From Martinezella tropici (GTDB taxonomy: Bacteria; Pseudomonadota; Alphaproteobacteria; Rhizobiales; Rhizobiaceae): 64,000 bases of DNA. Positions 1 through 10,456 of this stretch are shown piece by piece. The DNA is taken from assembly GCA_000799755.1 (NCBI GenBank), contig JUHI01000026.1:1-64000 (forward strand), written 5' to 3'. How positions within the stretch are numbered: the stretch's first letter is position 1; every line of letters starts with the position of its first letter. The notes below the pieces were generated by a model. It was not told where the DNA came from. It searched no databases and saw nothing but the letters and a program-made list of their open reading frames with translations. A program made the translations under genes and the position numbers.

Positions 1-221
1 CCGATGCGCAGATCAGTTATCAGTATATCGAGGCAACCGCGATTGATTACGGCGCCCGCTCTCTCGATTGTTGTGCAGATTTCGACATTCAAACCACGCT
101 CTTGTAGAGCCTTGCCAAGTCGATGCGCGAAAACGTGGTCGTCGTCTACCAAGAGTGCGTTCAGACTTGTCAGTTCCGTAGTTTCAACATGTGATATGGG
201 CCGATCGGGTGTTCTTTCCAT
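1..221 (-). CDS. ActR/RegA-like response regulator, N-terminal part (cut by window edge)
   Basis: The minus-strand frame is open from an ATG at 221 to the window edge, giving about 73 residues. They begin MERTPDRPISHVE and continue with LNALLVDDDHVFAHRLGKAL and then DILITDLRI. This is the start of a receiver domain: the acidic pocket is in LLVDDD and the phospho-acceptor Asp in ITDLR. The spacing and the LLVDDDxxFxxRL pattern resemble the ActR/RegA/PrrA redox regulators of alphaproteobacteria, which end in a Fis-type HTH that would lie outside the window. An AGGAGG-like ribosome site lies just upstream (complement near 227-232). Only about 20 bp separate this start from the decayed permease on the other strand, so its normal promoter region has been replaced. 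The exact subfamily is an inference. Confidence 0.75.
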   Translation of the reverse strand, partial: MERTPDRPISHVETTELTSLNALLVDDDHVFAHRLGKALQERGLNVEICTTIERAGAVINRGCLDILITDLRI

Positions 222-242
222 TGCTTCCTCCTACGGACGCCC

Positions 243-909
243 TTGGGGCTGCAGCCGATGGTGCTCGGTGTGTTGTTGATCACGGTTATTGGGGGCATCG
301 CCTTCGCGATCTTGCTGAACCAGGATAATCTATGGGCAGGGCATCGTCCGCATCCTGGTGATCGCGCCGTTCTTCGTCATGCCGACGGTCGCTGCGCTTG
401 TCTGGAAGAACATGTTCATGAACCCGGTCAACGGGCTCTTCGCGCATCTCGCCAAGGCGCTCGGATTGCAGCCCTATGACTGGCTGGCGAATGCGCCGCT
501 GTTCTCGATCATCCTGATCGTTGCCTGGCAGTGGCTGCCCTTCGCGACGCTGATCATGCTGACGGCCTTGCAGTCGCTCGACGAAGAGCAGCAGGAAGCC
601 GCCGAGATGGACGGCGCCGGCGTTGTCTCGAAATTCATCTATATCGTGCTGCCGCACATGGCCCGCGCCATCACCGTGGTCATCCTGATCCAGACGATCT
701 TCCTGCTGTCGGTCTTCGCCGAAATCCTGGTCACCACCAATGGCGGTCCCGGCACGCAGAGCACCAACTTGACCTATCTTGTCTATGTGCAGGCGCTTCT
801 GCAGTTCGATATCGGCGGTGCTTCGGCAGGCGGTATCGTCGCTGTCATCCTCGCCAATATCGTCGCGATCTTCCTTGTCCGCCTCGTCGGCAAGAATCTG
901 GAGGCGTAA
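243..909 (+). pseudogene. Truncated, frameshifted polyol ABC transporter permease (SmoF-like remnant)
   Basis: Two frames together encode the C-terminal two thirds of a binding-protein-dependent permease. The first reads VLLITVIGGIAFAILLNQD. At 324-330 the run GGATAATC carries one extra A relative to the expected GGATATC. After it the frame shifts and resumes as IYGQGIVRILVIAPFFVMPTVAAL and runs to the stop at 909. The EAA loop (EEQQEAAEMDGAGVVSKFIYIVLPHM) and the last membrane helices are intact. The N terminus with the first membrane segments is missing: nothing upstream of about 243 fits, and the response regulator begins there. The next gene follows after one base. A functional importer cannot be made from this copy unless the shift is a sequencing error. 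Confidence 0.8.
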
Positions 910-910
910 G

Positions 911-1741
<831 letters not shown>

Positions 1742-1759
1742 GACGACAGGGAGAGAAAC

Positions 1760-2754
<995 letters not shown>

Positions 2755-2758
<4 letters not shown>

Positions 2759-3531
2759 ACGGACGCCTTGAAGGGAAATCCGCATTGATAACTGGATCCG
2801 CGAGAGGTATTGGCCGCGCCTTCGCCGAAGCCTACGCGCGTGAAGGAGCCACAGTTGCAATCGCGGATATCGACATCAAAAAAGCAACCGAAACAGCACG
2901 TGATATTGGTCAGCGGGCGTATCCGGTTAAGATGGATGTGACAGATCAATCCTCGATCGAAGCGGCCATCCACGCCGTTGACGACAATACTGGCGGAATC
3001 GATATCCTAATCAATAACGCAGCAATTTTCGATCTTGCTCCGATCGTCGATATAACACGTCCAAGCTTCGAGAAATTGTTTGCGATTAACGTGGGCGGGT
3101 CGCTGTTTACAATGCAATCGGCGGCGAGATCTATGATTGTGCGAGGACGTGGGGGAAAGATCATCAATATGGCTAGCCAAGCGGGGAGGAGGGGTGAGGC
3201 GTTGGTCGCCGTTTACTGTGCGACCAAGGCCGCAATCATTAGTTTCACACAATCGGCAGGGCTGGACCTCATAAAATTTGGTATCAACGTCAATGCGATT
3301 GCACCAGGCGTCGTCGATGGAGAGCATTGGGACGGCGTAGATGCTCTGTTTGCCAAGTACGAGAATCGACCTTTAGGAGAAAAGAAAAAGATGGTTGGCG
3401 CGGCAGTGTCATTCGGCCGCATGGGCACCGCACAAGATTTGGTAGGAATGGCCGTGTTCTTGGCAAGTCAGGAAGCCGATTATATTGTTGGCCAAACTTA
3501 TAATGTGGATGGTGGGAACTGGACCACTTGA
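2755..3531 (+). CDS. smoS: Sorbitol/galactitol dehydrogenase, SDR family (SmoS/PolS-like)
   Basis: 258 residues. This is a cytoplasmic NAD-dependent short-chain dehydrogenase that would oxidise a polyol such as sorbitol or galactitol to a ketose. The cofactor motif TGSARGIG is at residues 13-20, NNAA at 87-90, and the catalytic Ser141, Tyr154 and Lys158 lie in the stretch NMASQAGRRGEALVAVYCATK. The C terminus GQTYNVDGGNWTT is that of the polyol dehydrogenase group. The gene starts inside the smoK stop (ATGA). Its base composition is clearly more AT-rich than smoG and smoK, with many A/T third positions, so it may have a different history from the transporter genes. The mannitol dehydrogenase gene that usually follows is not present. 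Confidence 0.85.
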
Positions 3532-4028
3532 TGAAGCTCGTTGGCGTTCAGATCGCGGCCCTCCAAACACGTTGATCGCCTAGCCGAACCTGTTAGTCCA
3601 ATGGGGAGCGCTCCAGGATACCATGATTCCAAGAGGGTCTTCATAATGCGACGAGTTCCATAAACTGGATTATGCGATTCAATTCCTGATTGAAGTATTG
3701 GCCGCTTATTTCTTGGCGGTACGGGCGCTCCGCTTTCTCTTAAGCCGTTATTTAATCACACTTTATTTACTATTTTCGCACCAACCTTCTGCGCATCCTA
3801 CACACGCAGGAGCTGCTTTTTTCTTTTCGCCCGGACATTCTCGGTATATAAAGCTGTCACCAAGCAGCGCCGACTTCGCTCTGACGGACGAGGAGTCGTC
3901 TGTGGCAGTTTCCCCATTGCTTCGATGAGGACGAGAAGGGACTCCACGGCACCGATCGGAAGGGCATCACAAGGCGGAGGGCCCGCTGTGCATATGGGAA
4001 AACTGAACACATTTGAGCGTCTGAACCA
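3532..4028 (+). other. AT-rich intergenic region
   Basis: About 500 bp between the dehydrogenase and the membrane protein at 4029. I see no convincing gene. It contains AT-rich stretches (around 3745-3785) that could hold the promoter of the next operon. It marks the border between the polyol fragment and the conjugation-linked region. Confidence 0.5.
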
Positions 4029-5621
4029 TTGGAAAAGAACGGGAAGATATTTGTCGCTCCGCCCAAGGACGGCAGCGACTTCAAAGAACTGTTTAAGCAG
4101 TTAGCTGCTGTGGGTGCGGGCCGTCCGGTCGGCATTGACGGCTTTCCACAGGGGCCATGGACTCCGGAGCTCCTGGCAGAGGCGATTACGCAGATCGACT
4201 CCAATCGGGCCGGAGTCGATTTACGCACGGTCCAACTATGGTTTCAAGAGAACGACAAGGGGATCAGCCCTTCCAATATCAACTGGTTGGCTCGGATCTT
4301 CGGCTGCGATGATAGGGAAGCGACGAGCGAATGGCTCCTGGAGCTTAGCGCGGCTCAAGCTCGTCTCACTGCCAAGAGACGAGGTTTAAAGAAAGCGACT
4401 TCTGCTGCAGATCCCGGCCCGGTGACCGGGCAAATTCAGATGCAGCCTGCGGACGCCGAGGGACAAGACGACGAGCGCGTTCCGCAAAAAAAAGGCCTCA
4501 GCTTGGCCCAACGAACGGAGGCGCTTTTTGGTAGCGGATCTCCCTTGAACCTCCCCGCGTCCACATTCGCTGGCGCCTCTGCCCTCGGATTTTTGTCGTA
4601 CATCGTGGGGATACACAGCGTTACATATAGTCGGCCAGATGGGGTCGTAAAGCAGGTCGGCTTCCTGTGGGCTCCGAACTGGACGTTCCTGTTCATGATA
4701 CTTTTACCGCTATTTTTTTCGTTTGTGACAGAGCTGCTACTCCTTTGGAAACAGGACGCGCGCTACAGGCTGTTGGCGCAAACAAACAGGTTTGAACGCA
4801 AGGTCTCCTGGGCGCGCAACGTCCAGGCTTATTCTTACTCGTACGCGGCGGTTTTCGTGATTTGCGTGATATTCGCCGGTGTTTTTCAATGGATTGGCGT
4901 GTGCTTGATCCCACTGTTGCAAGGTGGTGGCGACTACGCCACGAGTTGGGGCACGGTGGCAAACGTACAACCTGATCTCATATCAGTGCCGGTGGAGATC
5001 GTTTTCACTGGGCTCGCGTACCTGTACATGTGCCTCTGCTTCTATCTGTTCTTCGCGGGTCTTATTTTGCTCCACACGATCATCCACGATTTCTGGAGAA
5101 TAGAAGAAGGATTGATGCCGCTGCTTGGAGGGGAGCATCATCCAGACTGCGTAGTCCGCATCAGAGTCATGCGGGGAATTTTCCGGTGCACCATCGTTGG
5201 TATCCTCGTTGCCATATGTATGAAAGTTCAAAGCTCATACCTGAGCTCGGACGGAGCGGATATTGTAACCTGGATAGTCCACGATTTGTTTTCGGTCGTA
5301 TATCGTGACCATCACGCCGCCAACACCTTCGGCTACAGAATGCCGACGCACTACAGCAGTCTCCTTGTCGCCATTTCGGCGTGTGTCGTCTTTCTTTACG
5401 GCTCCATCCGCCTGAACGTCGGAGCGCGGTTCCGTGAGGCTTTGTGGAAGATGTCGGCGGTCGTTGGCCTGCTCTTCGCCACTTATTTGTTGATCGATGC
5501 CTTTGACGGCTTTTCAATCATTCTCATCGCGGGAGTGCTGGTTGCGACATACGGCCTCTTTGATCCAGAGTTCGGGCTGCCGCGATCGCGCAAATCGGAG
5601 AGCAATCAGGGTGTATCATAG
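4029..5621 (+). CDS. Polytopic membrane protein with HTH-like N terminus (possibly RcgA-like)
   Basis: 530 residues from a TTG start at 4029; an in-frame stop at 4014-4016 rules out a longer version. The first 110 residues are soluble and look like a helix-turn-helix or DNA-binding-like region (VDLRTVQLWFQENDKGISPSNINWLARIFG). A charged linker of about 60 residues follows, then about eight hydrophobic segments starting near residue 180 (FAGASALGFLSYIVGI, WTFLFMILLPLFFSF, AAVFVICVIFAGVF, LYMCLCFYLFFAGLIL and others). The stop overlaps the next gene, so the two are translationally coupled. I recall neighbours of rhizobial transfer genes labelled RcgA (putative transporter) and RcgR (putative lactone hydrolase) in this order, but cannot verify that here. 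A membrane-bound sensor or regulator is the alternative. Confidence 0.65.
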   Translation: MEKNGKIFVAPPKDGSDFKELFKQLAAVGAGRPVGIDGFPQGPWTPELLAEAITQIDSNRAGVDLRTVQLWFQENDKGISPSNINWLARIFGCDDREATSEWLLELSAAQARLTAKRRGLKKATSAADPGPVTGQIQMQPADAEGQDDERVPQKKGLSLAQRTEALFGSGSPLNLPASTFAGASALGFLSYIVGIHSVTYSRPDGVVKQVGFLWAPNWTFLFMILLPLFFSFVTELLLLWKQDARYRLLAQTNRFERKVSWARNVQAYSYSYAAVFVICVIFAGVFQWIGVCLIPLLQGGGDYATSWGTVANVQPDLISVPVEIVFTGLAYLYMCLCFYLFFAGLILLHTIIHDFWRIEEGLMPLLGGEHHPDCVVRIRVMRGIFRCTIVGILVAICMKVQSSYLSSDGADIVTWIVHDLFSVVYRDHHAANTFGYRMPTHYSSLLVAISACVVFLYGSIRLNVGARFREALWKMSAVVGLLFATYLLIDAFDGFSIILIAGVLVATYGLFDPEFGLPRSRKSESNQGVS

Positions 5622-6624
5622 GTGGCTGGATCGTTGGGACGAACGTCGAGCCCAACGCGGTGAAGAAGTTAAGGAAGCGACGGATTTCATCCTCGACTCC
5701 GGCCGCGCCTTCCCCGGTGCGGAGGAGGCAGACTCTCTCGAGGAGTTTTGTGTCCTTGCGGACCACGCTGTGTCCGATCCAAGCTTTTACGATGAGCCGG
5801 GACGGAGCGTGCAAGGGTTTGAAAGGCACGACGGGTGGCTCACGTTCCCTTCGGAGATCGCCACCGACGTGGACGAGAACAACACCGTTTGGGCAAAACT
5901 CACCGAAAGTGGCTCGCGCGATCAGGTTCTGGTCATTTTCCATCATTGGAATGCCCGCGCCCGACAACGCCAGATCGCCGGATTCTTCTCGAAACGTGGG
6001 ATCACGGTCGTGGAGATTGCTATGCCCTATCATTTCGAACGCAGCCGACCCGGCGCGCTGTACGCCGATTATATGCTCAGCTCAAATCTCGGCCGCACGA
6101 TCCAATCTGTAAGGCAGGCTGTATGGGATGGGCGGAAACTCATCCGGTGGCTGAAGAGCGAAGGCTACGGAGAGATCTCGGTTCTTGGCATGAGTCTGGG
6201 TTCGTGGGTGGCGGGTCTGATCGCAGCGCATGAACCGGCCGTATCGAAAGCTTCGCTGTTTTTGACGGCTGGAAGTCTTGCAGACATGGTTTGGACTGGA
6301 CGCGCGACGCGCTCGATCCGCGAGAGCTTAGAACCGGCCATTGGACTCACGGATCTGCGGAGGGCATGGGGTCCGCTGAATTTGGAGAATTTCGCGCACA
6401 AATTGGCACGGCCCGAACTCGCGCTTCACGTGGTCTTCGCAACAAGAGACAAAGTAGTGTTGCCCGCGCTAACCAAAAGCTTCATCCGAAAACTGCAACA
6501 AGCAGGAGCGAAGCCGAGCGTTCTGAAGCTGAACTGCGGTCACTATTCGCTCGCGACGCCCCCGTACATTTTCTTGGCAGGTTGGAGCCTGAAGCGTTTT
6601 TTGTCGCGCGCCGCTACATCATAG
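5611..6624 (+). CDS. Alpha/beta hydrolase (possibly RcgR-like lactone hydrolase)
   Basis: 337 residues from GTG 5611, with a GGAG ribosome site 10 bases upstream and an 11-base overlap with the membrane protein gene. The fold is alpha/beta hydrolase. The oxyanion region is VLVIFHHWNAR, the nucleophile elbow GMSLGSW contains the Ser, a late Asp is in FATRDKVVLPA, and the His is in LNCGHYSLA. The family can act on esters or lactones, so degradation of a signal such as an acyl-homoserine lactone is conceivable next to transfer genes. This is inferred only from context. No signal peptide is visible. The longer frame back to 5497 lies within the upstream gene and is unlikely to be used. Confidence 0.7.
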   Translation: MYHRWLDRWDERRAQRGEEVKEATDFILDSGRAFPGAEEADSLEEFCVLADHAVSDPSFYDEPGRSVQGFERHDGWLTFPSEIATDVDENNTVWAKLTESGSRDQVLVIFHHWNARARQRQIAGFFSKRGITVVEIAMPYHFERSRPGALYADYMLSSNLGRTIQSVRQAVWDGRKLIRWLKSEGYGEISVLGMSLGSWVAGLIAAHEPAVSKASLFLTAGSLADMVWTGRATRSIRESLEPAIGLTDLRRAWGPLNLENFAHKLARPELALHVVFATRDKVVLPALTKSFIRKLQQAGAKPSVLKLNCGHYSLATPPYIFLAGWSLKRFLSRAATS

Positions 6625-7013
6625 ATTGAGACGTCGAGACGCCCACGTACATGAGCCGGTTGGTTTTAGCGACCCGTCTTTGCATGTACTTTGGACAATC
6701 CCCTTACCCGGAGAATTTCCTGCCAAGCCCGGAAGCCAAGAATTTCATCTGGGGCCAGACTCGAGGCCCAAAAAAAGGAAATCTTCCCCGAGCCGTCTCT
6801 GTAAAAATTCGAAAATATTAACAAGGACTTGCTGGCGCCATTTCGTTTCGTTTCGGTTGGTTTCGCATCATATCGTGCAATCTGCGGTAATCGTCGTTTT
6901 TATCAATTATCAAAAACTGGAAGGCGTCTCGCAACTCAGTCGCGGTTCGGACTAACCCAATGTTACACGGCCACCGACTGCGGATTGCAGCGTTTGAAGG
7001 AAGCGAAGCCGGT
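6625..7013 (+). other. Intergenic region with short TTTCG direct repeats
   Basis: About 390 bp without a credible gene. Around 6838-6865 the motif TTTCG recurs four times in 25 bp, followed by an AT-rich stretch (6895-6915). These may be promoter or protein-binding elements for the gene that follows. Nothing else is recognisable. Confidence 0.35.
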
Positions 7014-7610
7014 ATGAGAGCAGCTATGGAGACGGTCGTACTCGACGATCGCGGCATTCAAAGACGAGAGGGTTCAGTTGGCTTAGTCATTTTTGAGCGT
7101 GATGACTTGCTGCTACGGCACAGGCCGGAGTTTGGAGACCAGACGCTGGGAGATATCGACACAAGATTCCTGGCAATGCTTCAGGAGTTGCGCGACATCA
7201 ACATCCGCTTCGGGTTCATTTCGTACCATACGGCTTCCCCATTCGATCGTAGCGCACGCATTGATAGTGCAACGCTTACGCGGTTGCTCGACGATCTTCT
7301 GAAGGTCTCGGGCGCCGTACCCGACTTCTGGATGGAGGCGATCCATTCACCGAGCCAGGGTCAAACCCGGCACTGGCCCTCGACCTCTGACCTCGATGTG
7401 ATATTGAAACTGACTGAATGGTATGAAGTCGATCCGACGATGACGGTCGTGGTGCGCAAAGGAAATTTCTCTCGTTTCAGCAAAAAGACGCCTGTTTTCA
7501 CGGAAATTCTTTATCCAGGATCAAGTGCCGCTGGCTCCTCCGACATCGATACGCAGGCCACAATGGTCTGGCTTAAAACGACGATCAAGCACGCTTTGAA
7601 ACTGCCGTAA
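7014..7610 (+). CDS. HAD-like (histidinol-phosphatase type) protein, probably catalytically degenerate
   Basis: 198 residues from ATG 7014; ATG 7026 and ATG 6960 are possible alternatives. The layout resembles HAD subclass III enzymes of the histidinol-phosphate or heptose-bisphosphate phosphatase kind. A short first strand with VVLDDRGI stands where DxDG would be. Then comes ELRDINIRFGFISYHT (motif II region), a helical stretch, and KLTEWYEVDPTMTVVVR near motif IV. The second Asp of the DxD nucleophile motif is replaced, so phosphatase activity is doubtful. A histidinol-phosphatase-like gene (trcF) is known to affect conjugation in a different rhizobial plasmid system, which makes its place next to the relaxase region notable. 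The function is not established. Confidence 0.5.
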   Translation: MRAAMETVVLDDRGIQRREGSVGLVIFERDDLLLRHRPEFGDQTLGDIDTRFLAMLQELRDINIRFGFISYHTASPFDRSARIDSATLTRLLDDLLKVSGAVPDFWMEAIHSPSQGQTRHWPSTSDLDVILKLTEWYEVDPTMTVVVRKGNFSRFSKKTPVFTEILYPGSSAAGSSDIDTQATMVWLKTTIKHALKLP

Positions 7611-7671
7611 GTCTCATTTCGGCATCAGGGCCAGTTCTACAAAAGCGGCCTTGCTCACGCAGGCCATTCAG

Positions 7672-9690
7672 CTACCGGCTTCGATCCCGATCCTTATACT
7701 GTGGTGGGCGAAGTTTGATCGATTTTGACTGATCGCGGTCACGCCGTTGATTACCTTGGCGTTCCGTGCGATTTTTCTCAGAGCTATCGTGGTCGGCATT
7801 TGAGCGTGCTATGCGGGATTGATCGACGGTACGGTTGCTCGAAGTCTTGTTATCGAGTCCCTGCTCCGCTACGTGGTCGCGACCAGTCGCAGACTTCGTT
7901 TCCAAGCTATCCGAAGAGCGTTTCGCCTTACCGACCTCTGCGCGATCTCGATTCTTGGTTACACGAGAGTCGAGTTGCAGCCCGACGACCTTGCCGATGA
8001 CATTGGTCGCTTGCTCGAAGAGCAGCCGATCGGCGGGATTGGCAATCTTTGCCGCAACGCTGAGGGCAGTGGTCGCCAGCATCTCCTTCGCCGCTTTCGA
8101 CTGAGCAGCACTGATGGGTGTGGATCGCAGCATGTGTTCTTCTCCTTTCATTCTGGTAGGATCATGTCCGTCGCGCACGGCTACTTCCAACCGACGGTAT
8201 TCGCGCTGCAGGCCGAGCGACAGATCGTGGCTCAGTTCCCGCGCCGTGCTCGGTGCACTTCGGTCCTTAGCAATGCCTTCCAGCATTTGGATGGCGCGCC
8301 CAACTGAGTGTCGGGTCTGATCAAACCGCTTCCTCGCGTCTTCCAGCTTCGGCGCGGTGGGCGTGTCGCGAAGCTTGGAGATCACCTTGTCGACAACATT
8401 CGTGGGTGCTGTCGCGCCCATGCGGTGAAACATCTCCCATTCCCATCGTTTGATGGGCGGTGGACCAGCACGCTCGACACGCTTTTGACGATCAATCGCT
8501 ATTCCGCGCTCCCGCGCCTTTTCGGCGAAGCGGGTGCGCCACTCGGTGAAGTCGCGGATATTGGGGTTGAGCATCTTGCCGCTGGCATTGCGTAGCGCGA
8601 CGATCACATGCAGATGCGGATGCTTCTCAAGGTCGTTGCGATTGTGGACAGCATAGGCATATCGGTGGCCGGAGAACTGCTCTTTTAGAAAGTCACGACC
8701 AGCCAGGACAAATCGGTCACGGTCGACATTGGCTGGGCCCGACAACAACAGATGCATGAAATCGCGCGGCTGACGGGTCTGCATCAGCGCGGCGACTATC
8801 TTACTCTCGACCGTAAGCTGCTTATGATCGCTTGTCGTCATCTCGCGCCGGTCCGTGGCTTGATAATAGCGGCCGCTCCTGCCCGGGCGCTCCTCGATGT
8901 GGGCCTTCGTCGAAAGCGTGACCTCCGCGCCTTGCCGCTGCATCGCATGGAGCGTCGCGGCCAGCCCCTTCGGACCGCTCGAAAACTCCACCGGATAGCG
9001 CGAGACTGGCGCCACTCCTTCCATCCGCAATGCTCTGTCCACACGCGCATCGATCGCGTGCACGTCATCCATTTCGGCGGCTATGCGATTCTGGCTGCCC
9101 CGATCGGATCGGTCCCTTTTCTCGTGCGCGATCACCAGCGCCAGGTTCAGACGGGTTTGTCCCTTTACGCCCTCGCTAACGCTGAACGCGTAGGTCCGAT
9201 CGGAATCACCAACATCGCGGAACCCGTCGGACGCAAGCGAACTCAATGCGCGGGCAACGTGTTCCCGGTCGGTACTCTCCAGCTCATAGGTCAACCGTAA
9301 AACGTCCTTGCTTCCTTTCCTGTTTCCGAACTCCCGCTCCCAGGATCGGACTTCTTCGCTAAGATCGGTGACCTCACGGCCATCCTGATCATGTGCCTTT
9401 TCCTCCTTGCTTTGATAGGCAAGCACGTTGCGAGCCGAGGCCGCACCTGCTCCATACGACAACACCTTGACGACGACGGCGTTATTGCCACTCGCCCGAC
9501 TTAAGGCTGTCGCCGCGCCGGCGTTCCGCCCAACCGAGGGGACCCCCACCTTTGCCCTCACCGGCGCCTTTTTGGTTCCACCGCCACCGCCGCCGCGGCG
9601 TCGAAGCTCATCCTCGATGAGGTCGAAATAGCTCGGTAGTCTGCGGCCTTCAGGCTTAGACCCCGAGCGACTTCTGGAGAGGTCGTTCAT
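7672..9690 (-). CDS. VirD2-like relaxase (MOBP type)
   Basis: 672 residues. This is the nicking enzyme that cuts oriT, attaches to the 5' end and leads the strand into the secretion channel. The candidate catalytic Tyr92 lies in ARNVLAYQSKE after a basic, glycine-rich N terminus. Motif III with the metal-binding histidines is HNRNDLEKHPHLHVIV (HPHLH at about 357-361), which closely matches VirD2. Between motif I and motif II (LLLSGPANVDRDRF) there is an insertion of roughly 200 residues not found in compact VirD2 proteins. The C-terminal 200 residues are basic and low in complexity, suited to a secretion signal. The gene is last in the operon that starts at 11612; its start overlaps the preceding small gene by 35 bp. 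Confidence 0.82.
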   Translation of the reverse strand: MNDLSRSRSGSKPEGRRLPSYFDLIEDELRRRGGGGGGTKKAPVRAKVGVPSVGRNAGAATALSRASGNNAVVVKVLSYGAGAASARNVLAYQSKEEKAHDQDGREVTDLSEEVRSWEREFGNRKGSKDVLRLTYELESTDREHVARALSSLASDGFRDVGDSDRTYAFSVSEGVKGQTRLNLALVIAHEKRDRSDRGSQNRIAAEMDDVHAIDARVDRALRMEGVAPVSRYPVEFSSGPKGLAATLHAMQRQGAEVTLSTKAHIEERPGRSGRYYQATDRREMTTSDHKQLTVESKIVAALMQTRQPRDFMHLLLSGPANVDRDRFVLAGRDFLKEQFSGHRYAYAVHNRNDLEKHPHLHVIVALRNASGKMLNPNIRDFTEWRTRFAEKARERGIAIDRQKRVERAGPPPIKRWEWEMFHRMGATAPTNVVDKVISKLRDTPTAPKLEDARKRFDQTRHSVGRAIQMLEGIAKDRSAPSTARELSHDLSLGLQREYRRLEVAVRDGHDPTRMKGEEHMLRSTPISAAQSKAAKEMLATTALSVAAKIANPADRLLFEQATNVIGKVVGLQLDSRVTKNRDRAEVGKAKRSSDSLETKSATGRDHVAEQGLDNKTSSNRTVDQSRIARSNADHDSSEKNRTERQGNQRRDRDQSKSIKLRPPQYKDRDRSR

Positions 9691-10048
9691 CGTGTTTCCT
9701 GATCAGGTCGGCGATAAAAGTGGATGGTCTCACAAAGGCTGCATCGCGGATCGAATCCACGGCGGCCATCACCTCGCCCAGCTTGGTCATGATGGCGGCG
9801 GCGAGGATGGCTTGGTCGCGCTCTTCCGACAGAAACTCCTCGTTCCGGAAGGCGAGCTCGCGGAGGAACTGGTGCATGTTTGCCAGCTGCCGTTCGTGCT
9901 CTTCGAGGATCGCAGGTATATGCATAATCTCCCTGGTGACGATGAGCTTTGCGACAAGATTGACGGAAATATCGAGCCGGCCGGCAAGCAGCTCCACGTT
10001 GCTCAGGACATGGGCCGGTAGACGGAACATGACGGCCGGTTCGCGCAT
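9656..10048 (-). CDS. Small relaxosome accessory protein (MobC/RHH-like)
   Basis: 130 residues. The start MREPAVMFRLPAHVLSNVELLAGRLDISVNLVAKLIVTREI fits a strand followed by two helices, as in ribbon-helix-helix or MobC-type nicking accessory proteins. The rest is predicted helical and charged. It lies 4 bp after the RHH gene and overlaps the relaxase start, so production with the relaxase is assured. The likely role is to bind oriT or bridge the relaxase; this rests on position and the weak fold pattern only. Confidence 0.55.
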   Translation of the reverse strand: MREPAVMFRLPAHVLSNVELLAGRLDISVNLVAKLIVTREIMHIPAILEEHERQLANMHQFLRELAFRNEEFLSEERDQAILAAAIMTKLGEVMAAVDSIRDAAFVRPSTFIADLIRKHDERPLQKSLGV

Positions 10049-10052
10049 CTGC

Positions 10053-10451
10053 CTACAGCCCCCTCGCCTTCAGCGCTTCGAGGATCAGTCTGTGGGTCGC
10101 CGATGAGAGCTGCTCATGCCGTTCCAGCGATACGCGGAAAATCTTCGTCAGCACGTCATCGTCGAGGTAGAGGGAAATACGCTTCCTCTTCACGGATCCC
10201 GTAATTTCGTCGGCTTCTATCGCCTGCTCTTCCGGAATTTCTCTTCTGGCTGGAGGACGGCCGAGCTTTGACCTTGGCTCCGTATTGACGCTCGGCTCCT
10301 GCGCCTGGGGAGGATCCTCCGGCATCAGCTTGTCGAGATCGAGGCTTGTCGGCATGTAGGAGGTCGCATCCTCCTCCACGTCCCTCGCCTGATCCTCTCT
10401 CGATCGGGCAAGGGCGAGAATATTGCCAGCCGGCGTTCTTTCCCTCGACAT
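10053..10451 (-). CDS. Ribbon-helix-helix DNA-binding protein (VirC2-like position)
   Basis: 132 residues. The first 85 are acidic, proline-rich and probably disordered. The C-terminal 45 (KRKRISLYLDDDVLTKIFRVSLERHEQLSSATHRLILEALK) form a clear ribbon-helix-helix: a basic strand, then two helices. It directly follows a ParA-type ATPase gene (5 bp spacing). That pair order matches VirC1-VirC2 of Agrobacterium, where the RHH protein binds the overdrive element next to the border and the ATPase recruits the relaxosome to the pole and channel. A ParA/partition-type RHH partner is the alternative. Confidence 0.65.
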   Translation of the reverse strand: MSRERTPAGNILALARSREDQARDVEEDATSYMPTSLDLDKLMPEDPPQAQEPSVNTEPRSKLGRPPARREIPEEQAIEADEITGSVKRKRISLYLDDDVLTKIFRVSLERHEQLSSATHRLILEALKARGL

Positions 10452-10456
10452 CGCGC

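Noticed and set aside
6760..6785. Possible terminator at GGGCC...GGCCC followed by a run of A
   Set aside because: The stem has only 5 bp and the A run is on the wrong side for plus-strand termination.
6626..6955. 109-residue frame after the hydrolase gene
   Set aside because: No ribosome site, mixed low-complexity sequence and no recognisable pattern.
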